A stretch of 64,000 nucleotides of DNA from Cerioporus squamosus (taxonomy: Eukaryota > Basidiomycota > Agaricomycetes > Polyporales > Polyporaceae). Where the stretch lies: positions 16,070-80,069 of the forward strand of contig JABYQS010000163.1 of the NCBI GenBank assembly GCA_022592435.1, in the 5' to 3' direction. The notes beneath the pieces are model-generated. The model made no database searches, had not been told where the DNA came from, and saw only the letters and a list, made by a program, of their open reading frames with translations. Made by a program: the position numbers and the translations under genes. Positions 1 through 9,410 of the stretch are shown here, in pieces (within the stretch, counting starts at the first letter, position 1; every line of letters begins with the position of its first letter).

Positions 1-125
1 TAACGTCATCGCAGTCGGGCGGTGGACGTGGACCTCAAGACCTCGTCGCACCTGGAGCCGGCTACCCCTCCCTCTCGTGCCCGGCATGCCCTTCCACGCA
101 GCCTATATGCTGACCGCTGTCGTAG

Positions 126-658
126 GAATCGGTGAGAACATTCGCGGGCGCTTCATGGACGCCGTCGACTCGTCCACGAAGACCGGAGGCGGACACCCCG
201 AAACATACCAAGGTCGCCGCGAGGTGGAAGAAGGCATGGCGAAGCTGACAGGCGGACCAGGCGTCGGCGGCGGCGCTCCGCGATCGGACACCCACCCCAC
301 GCACGGCGCTGGCGGTGCGCCGCACAGCGCCTCGGATCGCGACGGAGGGTACGGGCGCGGCCAGCTCGGGCAAGAAGGGAACGCGCTGGGGCCGACGAGC
401 GCGATGACGACTGGGTTCGGGAACGCTGGTCCGGAGGTAGCGGTGGCGGAGGCGCCGTACCAGCAGCAGTATTCTGCGGGGGGTGCGGGTGCGCCTGGGG
501 CCGGTGGGGCGGTGAGGGAGCAGGGGAACGACCGCGACTTTGGGTACGCGCATGCGCAGAGGAACGAGATGCCTAGCGCGGGACAGCAGGGCAGCACGTC
601 TGGGCCTGCACCGGATCGATACTCCTTGGGAGGTGAAGGTCCCAGGCAGCTTCCGTAG
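126..658 (+). CDS. Hypothetical small fungal protein, last exon (5' part outside or unresolved)
   Basis: I do not recognise a function. The last exon follows an acceptor at 121-125 (cgtag) and ends with TAG at 656-658. It begins IGENIRGRFMDAVDSS and continues to a block reading RREVEEGMAKLTG; the rest is a Gly/Ala/Gln-rich, probably disordered tail. The gene at 1596-2170 has the same block order (VGNNIRGNAMDFVDSATG, then RRQTEEGVQRM), so the two are tandem paralogues about 1 kb apart. In that neighbour the block is preceded by two small exons; here the corresponding exons lie in the first 125 bases or beyond the left edge and I could not place them. Other open frames across this stretch, on both strands, are treated as shadows. 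Confidence 0.6.
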
Positions 659-1132
659 ACGACGCCAATGACCAGCATGAGAACGAGTCCGAAACGAGTC
701 CGAGTTCGCAAGTGGACGTTGATGTTACCTTCAGCACCCGACGAGGTGAAGTTTGAAATCCTTTCGTGTGTACCTTATGCAGGCGATCAATCAAGTTCTT
801 CTTACTGTCTTTGTACGGTCACGGTGCCACGGCGATACTTGAAGTCATGTCGACTGCGAGACTCCGAAGGAGATAGTCTTTCTTTCGTTGAGTACTAAGT
901 CTGCAGCGCGGCGGCCGGCCGATGTGAGTTGCATCAACAGCCTGAGGATCAATGAGAAACAAAAGCGATGGCGGGCCTTACCTTGGTTGTGTAGGCTCAG
1001 ATGGCTTAAGCTCCATATATAAACTTGTGCATAGTAGCGAGAAGAACGGGAGCAGGCCCTTCAGCTGGAAGTGCTGACATGCATATGAAGGCCGGCAATA
1101 CCATCAGACCACGGAGAAATTATTTCCTCATA
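659..1132. other. Intergenic, 3' flank of the first gene
   Basis: No gene is supported here. Short open frames are present but have no homology inside the window and no convincing splice pattern. The last bases lead into the tRNA-Glu gene. Confidence 0.5.
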
Positions 1133-1204
1133 TCCGATATGGTGTAGTGGCTAACATTATCGCCTCTCACGCGATAGCCCGGGGTTCGATTCCCCGTGTC
1201 GGAA
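1133..1204 (+). tRNA. tRNA-Glu (CTC)
   Basis: The 72-nt sequence folds as a tRNA. A 7-bp acceptor stem pairs TCCGATA with TGTCGGA, and the discriminator is A. The anticodon loop is CTCTCAC with anticodon CTC. The T arm is CGGGG-TTCGATT-CCCCG and supplies the B box. A T5 run about 20 nt downstream fits a pol III terminator. The copies at 2391-2462 and 39568-39639 are identical over all 72 nt; the copy at 19509 lacks one C. Confidence 0.95.
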
Positions 1205-1595
1205 TTGAAGGGGTATAGTGCTGCTTTTTGCCCACTTCCACGAGTGCGATTGCCCACACAGCTATTATAAAACATCGTGCCCCTTCAGATATCAAACTTC
1301 AAGAACCCTTGATTTTGCCTCAAAGGTCGTAGATTATGCAGCATGACCGGGATGACCGAGCGTGATGGACGCAGCAGTTGAGTGACGTCATACGTCGAGC
1401 AGCGAGTTCTCTATGTCATCGACGAGGTCTCTCCACGAACGCATCGTCTATTCAGTGGAGTATCTACAGTCACAGCCCATGTGCGTGAGGGTAAATAATA
1501 GCGGGTCACTGCAGCAACTGCGACGTCTCCCTTAAAACGACATCATCACTTCACTCCTCCTACTTACTTTCAAGTTCCAACGCATAACTCAAACC

Positions 1596-2170
1596 ATGTC
1601 CTCCACTTCTTCGAACGGAAACCAGAGCCGCGGCACGTCCATTGGCGGCGGCCTCGGTAGCGCAGTCAGGTAAGCAATCTCTTCGGATGTACGCACAGAA
1701 GGATTTGGGCTGACGACCACTGCTCCAGGGGTGCCTTCGAGACTGTCCAAGGTTCGTGTACCGTCAATGCGCCGCCGCCATGCACCTTTCGACGCTCGCT
1801 TCATGAGCCTTCAGTTTAAAACCTCGTTCGCTGACCACGACCTCGACCTCTCACAGGTGTTGGGAACAACATCCGTGGGAACGCGATGGACTTCGTCGAC
1901 TCCGCGACCGGCACGGGCCCGCGCCACTCCACCGAGGCTGACATCGGGCGCAGGCAGACCGAGGAGGGCGTCCAGCGGATGGAGGCCGGCAGCCATGGCG
2001 TGGCCAACCCGTCCTCGGCCGCGTCAACGACCACTACTGGTACTGGCACGACGGGGCACACCCCGACAGCGACGACGACGGCCCAGCCGCCTCTGCCCCC
2101 GCGCAACGCACATGGCACCCTTGAGGGGAACGGCGAGGGCGTGGGTGGCCAGACGCGCTCGAATGTATGA
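1596..2170 (+). CDS. Hypothetical small fungal protein with a 23-nt micro-exon
   Basis: Three exons: 1596-1669, 1729-1751 and 1857-2170, giving about 136 residues. The start ATG follows ACC. Introns run gtaagc..ctccag and gttcgt..ctcacag. The N-terminus is Ser/Gly-rich. The conserved core is RGAFETVQGVGNNIRGNAMD followed by VDSATGTG and RRQTEEGVQRM. The tail is Thr/Ala/Pro-rich and looks disordered. The core matches the gene ending at 658, so this is a local duplication. The gene sits between two identical tRNA-Glu genes in opposite orientation. Function is unknown; the small size and hydrophilic repeats give no catalytic motif. Confidence 0.75.
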
Positions 2171-2390
2171 GGAAGGATTGCTGTCTGGACGCTAAACTGT
2201 ACCATACTTTACTGTAATTCAACGGTGTAGATGTCAGTGAGAGGGAGGCGGGAATAGCGGATGAAGATGGGGAACTATGCTTACACCCAGATCATGAGCT
2301 GCCAAGTTACAGTACTAGAGACGTATGGTAACAACCGCGCAAACTGAGGTCCCTGATTTCAGGGACCAAAATATTACGAAATCGTTAGAA

Positions 2391-2462
2391 TTCCGACACG
2401 GGGAATCGAACCCCGGGCTATCGCGTGAGAGGCGATAATGTTAGCCACTACACCATATCGGA
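2391..2462 (-). tRNA. tRNA-Glu (CTC), minus strand
   Basis: On the minus strand this is base-for-base identical to the tRNA at 1133-1204: same acceptor stem, CTC anticodon and T arm. A T4 run follows within about 25 nt on the minus strand. With the plus-strand copy it forms a perfect 72-bp inverted repeat around the small gene at 1596-2170. Confidence 0.95.
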
Positions 2463-2661
2463 TTTCAATATAGGTTGCTAGCATACATATATCACATATA
2501 TGACGCGGGTGTCTTCGAGAGTTGGTCCTGCAGTGATTGATGATGTTCGTACAACTACTTCAAGGCCTCAAGGCCTCAAGCTTCAGGTTCTATACGTATT
2601 ACCACTCGTTGCAGACTGTCGCCTGTAGAGCCCTACACCTGTAAGTTTCACACTCGCCAGA

Positions 2662-3963
2662 ATGTCGGAAGATATGGCAAGGTCGGCGAGCTCGTCGTAT
2701 CCACCGCCTCCTGGGATCAGCAGTGGACCCTCTGCCGGAGGACTCAAGGTACGTCGTAACGACGAGTGGCTCATATCCAGCACCGGTGCTGAGTGCGTGT
2801 TGCAGCAATCTACTTCTGGCCACCGCGGCACACGGTACAAGGAGAAGTCAGTGATGCGGACGCTTCTTCGAGTGGCGAACTGGGATTGACGGTGTGCAGA
2901 TTCCAAGGATTGCGGGAGAAGTATGACCAAGTAACAGCGGTGCGTCTCATCAGCCTTTGCACGTAGTACCTCGCTGGACCAAACAACAAGCAGACCCACG
3001 CAGAGTACGAGCGCGCCCTCGCACGCGCTGACGAGAAGCTGAAGAGGCTGCAAGAAGAGTGCAAGTACGTCCTCCTCGAATCGCGCGTCCCCCCTCCCCC
3101 CTCCCAAGCCGCCGTTCATAACGCCGCTCCCGCGTCCACAGTCTCCTCCTCGACGCAGTCGACATCGCCGTCCCCGCGCAGCCCACGCTCCTGCACTACC
3201 TCGCACGCGACCCCATCCCGCCACAGTATTACTCCTACACCGTCCCCGTCCCGCCCCCCGGCACCGAAGGCCCGCCCCCGCCGATCCACCAAGCGGGCCC
3301 GGTGCCCCCGCACCCGCCCTCGCCTCCCCAGCACCCGATCCACATGCAGACACACCCGCCCCCGCCGCATGCTCACGCTCACGGACACCCGCACCCGCAC
3401 GGACACGGACACGCTCATGGGCCGCCGCATCCGCAGCACGGGATGCACGCCTCGCCGATGCATCAGGTCCACTCGGAGCCGCCGCCGCAGCGTTTGCAGC
3501 CCATCCATGGGTTCTCGGTCGAGCAGCTCGGGCCGCCGCAGGAGCCGCCGTCGGTCGGGCGCAGTCAGAGCCAAGGCCATGCGCCCGCTGCAGCGCCGAA
3601 GCGCGGACGGGGACGGGGGAGGGGGCGGGGAAGGGGAAGAGGGGCGGCCGCCGCGGCGAACGGGCATGCGAACGGGGAGAATGGTCGGGTGAGCGGTTCG
3701 CTTCCTGTGTCCTTGAACTCTGGTGCTGATGAGTTGCCGGCTGGTAGTGATACGTGTTCCATGGTTCGCCAATGCTTGCTCTCGGACTGCGCTCATGTTC
3801 TGATTTGTGTGTATGTGTATCTTACTTGCTCTGCTATCGCTTTCATGGATGCCCTTCGACGGGTATGCACCGGCGAATGACTGTACTGTTGCCCTCTGAG
3901 CTGCAGGTATTCTCACTTGAAGCCCACAGAGTCGTCGGCGCTTTCGGAACGCCCCTTGGCTAA
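2662..3963 (+). CDS. Coiled-coil protein with His/Pro-rich and Arg/Gly-rich tail (INO80 Iec3/INO80E-like candidate)
   Basis: Proposed exons are 2662-2755, 2806-2930, 2994-3064, 3142-3688 and a last exon from about 3906, in frame throughout. The N-terminus is Ser/Pro-rich. Then comes a helical block reading LREKYDQ and THAEYERALARADEKLKRL, then LLLDAVDIAVPAQPTLLHYL. The tail has a His/Pro run (HAHAHGHPHPHGHGHAHG) and an Arg-Gly run followed by poly-Ala. A short coiled coil followed by 'LLLDA' is the layout of the N-terminus of Iec3/INO80E-type subunits of the INO80 chromatin remodeller. That assignment is an inference from pattern only. The second intron could start or end at nearby alternatives, and the final exon and stop are the least certain part. 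Confidence 0.55.
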
Positions 3964-4525
3964 CGCAAGACGAATCCGGACCGGGGACGAGTGCGCGATA
4001 TGGTCCCTCAGACCGTGCTACTGCATGCTGCGCCTTTGGCCGCTCACTCCTACCCTGTACCATCGCCGGGCCATTTAGCAAATCCGAACAAACTTCTCGC
4101 AGTCCAACTATCTCTCGTAGGCCTCGATGAGCTCTCCTTGTTCCCGCTGACCTTTCCTAGGCCAATTATATGCAGCTATATGCGCCTCTCAGAACTGATG
4201 CCCAGTTCATCAAGATCAGGGGGAGGCGCGTGCCGAGCATGCGGGCAATGTGAGGATGCTACACACTTGGCTGTGCTCGTGACCAGCACGGCGCTGTTCT
4301 TGCGGAGGAAGTCGAGAAGGTGAGAAGGAGGGCGAAATGCGACGAGGATCCACCCATTCTACGAAGGTGTACACATCATTCAGCGCTTCAGCAATGGAGT
4401 TGAAACCGTGCAATTGTATGTGAGCTTCCCCGATGCACACGTTGCTCTCATAGTATACACCGAGGACATCTCGTGGCCGTCCTCGCCACTGTATACAGCT
4501 TCACCCCGCTATGCTTAGTTTCGCT
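3964..4525. other. Intergenic, convergent 3' ends
   Basis: This lies between a plus-strand gene and the 3' end of a minus-strand gene. Short open frames occur on both strands but none continues a neighbouring protein. It probably holds the two 3' UTRs. Confidence 0.4.
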
Positions 4526-7500
4526 TCACAGCAAGTCTACGACGCCCCGCCGGGGCGACAACACACCGACCACCTTGCCATAACCCAAGAAGTCCCCTCC
4601 ACGCGTCGCGACGAGTTCCGACTCGTCTGCACGCCTCTCGATGCCCAGCAGCTTCTCAACGTTCGTCGAGGCAAGCGCAATGGCCTGCTCCCTCGAAATG
4701 ACTCCGTTGGATTCGATTGCAGCCTATCAGTCGCACGGTCTCGTGTCAGCGCAAGGTACCGCTCTGGCAATGGTACACATTCAGAAGCCTGAAGCCTGAG
4801 ACGCACCCATGCCACGTCGAACCGCGTGTTGCGCGCGCGTTCTGCGATGTCCGTGCCAATGCCTACGGTGACGTTGTGCTCGAGCAGCTTGACGACCTGG
4901 CTCGTCTCCGACAGCGGAAGCCCCGGGAGACTGCGAGTAATAACAATCATTCAGTCCGTGACCCTGTTGTGATGCTTCGTTCGCTGACTCACATCCTGCG
5001 GGCCTCCCACTCCTTCGGGAACGGCCTCAGCTGCTTGAAGACGACGCCGATCCCCGCCTCCCCGATCTGCTTTGCAAGGAGATGCGCTTCACGCCCGCCA
5101 ACGAGCGTGAACTTCAGCGGCGCCTCGAGGGCCAGGGTCTCCTCGACCTCGGACTTCAACGATATGAGCGTAGCGATAATATCCGCGCTCTCTGCATTGA
5201 TGACCAGCGGGAATTCACTCTGATCAGTATGCACGAGCATCGTATACTATTGGTCAATTCGGGAGATCTCGACGTATAGAACGTACGTACCTTCCGGATC
5301 TTGTCGAACCACTTCCCAGCCTCGCCGTCCGTCTGGTTCAGCAGCAAGTGCCGCAGAGCAGCGATCTGCGTGCTGACGCTCGGCGTGCCCACGGGGTGGA
5401 TCGAAACGTGCACCGCGCCCGCGCTCTGCACGATCGCGCCGTCGTCCAGTCTGTGCTGCGCCCCGGTGGCGAACGCGGTATTCAGACCCGCGAGGAACCC
5501 GCCGGTGCTGGGCGCGACGATCCCCGTGGTGACGCCAGAACGGTACGCCAGCCTGTGAGTACGTAGTCACAAGCAATTCTCGTCAGCTGGGGCCGACTGT
5601 GTAGCAGCGGAGACGTACAGTGCGTGCCGGGTGCTGAAGAGCAGCCCGTCGACGGCGCGGATGAGCGCGTCGCTCCCGCCCGCGAGACCTGGGATGCTGG
5701 ACGAGAGCGCGTCGGCTACAGTCCCGTCCTGCGTCGATGTCTCGCTGAATATCTCGCCCAGACCTAGGGGCGAGCCGACAGTCGTGAGGCCGGGTGAGAT
5801 GGAACCACCTTCGAGATCGACGAGCCTGACGCTATCTGCGCTTGCTGACGTAAGGGCGCACTGGACACAGTCGCTAGCAGGCGAGTCCACGCAGACGAGC
5901 TTGCCATCTCGTACGATGGCGAAGAGGGAGCCGCCTCCCTGTGCCGATGCGAGCTCGCTGATCCCATGGGGGCTCCCGGGCGAGCGCACGACGACGCTGC
6001 TCACGTTAGCGAAGACGACGGTACTGGAGATGGCCTCCTTCGGCTCGAGGGGAGGGAGTCCGTCGTGCTCCAGCGTCTCCTTGGCTTCATCGTCGAAGTT
6101 CGGAACTTTGGGGACGTGCTGGAACGCCGCAGGCTTTGCGATAGTGTGTGGGCTCGAGAGCTGAGGAATGCCGTCAATCCAGACTTGCTGCGGCGTCGCA
6201 CCGAGCGCGAGCGGGTGGCTGTCCCATAGCACGACGTCTGTCGATAATGTTGTGTAAGTATCGCCGGATGGTAGGAAGAGGTGATAGCGACGCCGTACCA
6301 GCATCGTAACCTGTCAGAGCACATTAGCACGAGCGAGGCGACACATCGACGCTGTTCTACACGCACCCTCCTTGACATAGCCGATCCGGTGGTCCTGTCC
6401 CAGGACTCCTGCGGGAGTAGTGGTGATCGAGGCGAGAGCGAGGTTGTGAGGAAGACCGTAATAATAAGCCTGCTGCGCCTCTCCAAGAAGGAAGCGAGAG
6501 TCCAGCACAGGGTGGTCCGACTGGGTGATTTCCAGATGAGTGGAAAGCACGCACGCACACGGCAGTAGGTCGAACGTACCTTCATGACGAGCCGAATCCC
6601 GTTCTCCGCCAGGATCCTTGGAGCGAACTCGGACCCGCGGAACGACTCCCGCTTGTACCGCGCCTTCGTCGCGAAGAGGGCTGCAGCGGGAGCGCCGCCT
6701 TCAAGTCGTTGCCCGCTACTGTGAGTGACGAACATTGGTGATCAAGCAGTGCACTGACCATAGGCAGACTTCAGGGTGTCTGGTACGAGATACGTCTCAT
6801 GCGCATGGTGGAACGCGGCAATGGAGAATTGGAACTCGTTGGTGACCTGTCAGGGTGATGTCAGTCAGCCCTCGCCGCGGCGCAGAAGCGCAATATACTC
6901 ACCCGCACGAGGTCGTCCAGGTCAACCGTCTCGTAGCAATGGGTGTGTACCTTCACGCGACCTCGGAGGACATCAACCAACGCTTCCCACTGCAGGTCCT
7001 CCGGGTACTCCCCGAGTCCAGTCCAATCGCCTCTTGTGGCCTTCGCGCAATAGTCGTCCTGCGCCACCTTGAGCTTCCGTGCGTGCTCATAGGCTTCACG
7101 GAATGCCCACAATATGTCCATACGCGTGGACGAGTACACCCTGTCTGCGAACAAGGCGTCAGGTGCGCCGTCCTGAGATCGCGTGCGTGCGTACCTGGGT
7201 TCTCTCCACATGCATGCCTGGGAGCGAAACTGAATTAACACCCACGCGTGCGAGGAGGAAATAGGTACGTACTTCATCTGCCGGAAGCGGACGTTCACGC
7301 TGGGATTGTATATGCTGCTGTTCTTCTCGTACGGGTTCTCGAGCAGCATCCCTGTCGGCGCACGGTCAGCGGTATGGCGCAGCTTGATGACCGCTCCCTG
7401 CCCTCCGATTGCGTTCGCCGAGCCCGGCAACACCAGAGACGTCTAGCAACATGATCCGTCAGCAAACTGCGATGGAACAGGAGAATCTGGACTGACAGTG

Positions 7501-8344
7501 ACACCGCCTGAGACGCTGAGCTTGTATGCCTCGTCTCGGGTGTTCAGCCCGTCAAGGGCGCGCAGCCACTGCGAACGTAAGTACTGGTACAAGCAGCTAG
7601 GTCGAGTGGAGGTACATACCGGCAGAACCGGCCCCTTGCGGGAATTCGTATCGCTGGCGCCACGAAGCTCGGGAACGTTGTCGACGCCTCTGCGAAATCT
7701 CGGTGAGAGTGGCTTCATTCCCAGCGCGGTAGAACTCACAAGTGACTGTGCAAGTCAACGATTCTAAAGGGCACCAATCAGTCCCACCGTCAACGCGAAC
7801 GCACTGTGACACTTGACCTACCCAGGCGAAATCCACTGTCCCTTCGCGTCGATGCGTGTGATGTCTGCGTAACGCGCGAGTGCGTCAACTCCGACATCAC
7901 CGACGCGTTGGATGATACCGCCGTCCAGGAGGATGTCGCCGCTGACGACCTCAAGACCGTCAGCTCCTCCTGTCCAGATGGTCGCGTTCTGGGTTACGAA
8001 TGAGTGCTGTCCAATTGCAACGTGGGGGTACATACTGTTATGTGAGTCGCTTTCGTCCCCGGAACGAAGCGATCTGACTGCGTCCTGCTGTAGAAGCCGG
8101 GCGAAGGTCCGGGCGGCACTTCAAGCAAGCGGCACTTGCTCAGGCTCTCCTGCGCGTGCAACGGGACATTGACCGTGACGCTTGACGATCCGCCGTCCAG
8201 GATAGAGACGACGCGCGCACATTGCACCGCCGCGAGCACGAAGACTGCTGATAAGAGAATCCGGGTGCGACTGTATCGCGAAATGGGTCGAACTTGTGCG
8301 GTCGTCTCTAGAGCGACCGGAGCTAGCGTCTTGTCGTGGTTCAT
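4526..8344 (-). CDS. Two-domain amidohydrolase, membrane-anchored (paralogue A)
   Basis: About 17 exons. The start ATG is at 8344 and the stop at 4526-4528; the first two exons are 8344-8036 and 7988-7822. A short cytosolic N-terminus precedes one hydrophobic segment (ILLSAVFVLAAVQCARVV), suggesting a signal anchor. The first amidohydrolase domain has NATIWTGG, GGIIQRVG, IVDLHSHLG (HxH), VHTHCYE, AFHHAHETY and MKSDHPVLD, the usual metal-binding His and Asp set. It closes with EGYDADVVLWDSHPLALG. A second half restarts with a similar beta-sandwich pattern (DLEGGSISPGL) but has SPL where HxH is expected. The family is that annotated in Agaricomycetes as imidazolonepropionase-like or CE9-like amidohydrolase; the substrate cannot be read from sequence. 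It is divergent from paralogue B and lacks the intron B and C have at about 6950. Confidence 0.9.
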
Positions 8345-9410
8345 GGCGGAGGACAAGGTGTAAACAGTACTGGACTCTCGTGGAGCTGTGTACCCATGGA
8401 TAAGCGATAAGCAGCATGCGCATCGCGTGGGCACGTAATATGCGGTTGCAGAGTGCGTGAGATGGTGTGAGCGAAAGGAAGAACACAGTCCGCATCCCTT
8501 GTTACCTCGATTTGCCGGGCGGCGCGCTCTCCGTCTCGTTCTAACTTCTCACATTAATCGTAGTCCAGCATGCTCCCGTCGAGCCTATGCCTAGAGAAAC
8601 AAACACAGTAACAGTAAGGGGTAAGAATTCATACTACGAGATTCATAATCACCTGTACTCACCACTTCTGCCTTTTTGACTACTAGTACTGTCAGTGTAG
8701 CGACAGGTACTCGGGACGCGGGGCGTCGGCGGCCATCCTCGAGACTCGAGACTCGAGCTCGTACTACTTATAGACCCCGCGTGCGCCGCAACGCAATCCG
8801 GACCCATTAGGCGGCAGCGACCAAGTTATAGCGTAGCAATATTAAGCCAGTTAGGCTGGTATGATATCTTCGCTAGGACATGTAGAGCAGGTTGAGGGCA
8901 AGTGAGCGTTACATATCGAGACGAGAAGCTTGAGACTGCTTGTGGTCGCGTCCTGGCGCTATGCACCGCCACGTCTTCGGCGAAGGCGTGAGCCTGAGGT
9001 GGACTGCATAGCTTGCACGTAGTACTATCATAAGGTCAAGTTGCGCTACTCCGATACTACGCAAGCTGGGACGTCTTCCGAGACCATCTGGAGCTCTTAC
9101 CCTCCGAGTCCTCCCAGCCTGTCTTCTCCCACCAACTCTTACCCTCGTCCGAGATACCTCTTCGGAAAACCCGGAGCCAATGTCGTGGCCACTGGCACTT
9201 CACTGGCACTCAAGTCTGCTGAAGAGGATAGGACCCCAGCTGACCCCAGCTCCAGTTGTGATTCGCGACGCCGACTCGAATAGCCATATGCATAACTAAC
9301 GGTTTCACCCGGAGGAGCGCTTGCTCTCACGCCAATTGCGCGGCCCGTTCAAGTTCTCACTGCGGAGCAGTACCACTCCTCCTGAGCTTGAACAGCAAGC
9401 AGGCCGGCCT
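8345..9410. promoter_or_regulatory. Shared divergent upstream region of amidohydrolases A and B
   Basis: The two start codons face away from each other across about 1.07 kb. A CTCGAGA tandem stretch lies near 8738-8760. An imperfect inverted repeat (CTATGCA near 8960 and TGCATAG near 9005) could form a stem. No gene is supported; the open frame from 9041 has no homology in the window. No bona fide TATA box or factor site was identified. Confidence 0.4.

Noticed and set aside
103..711. A 202-codon minus-strand frame over the first gene
   Set aside because: The opposite strand carries the conserved block shared with the gene at 1596-2170; this frame is its shadow.
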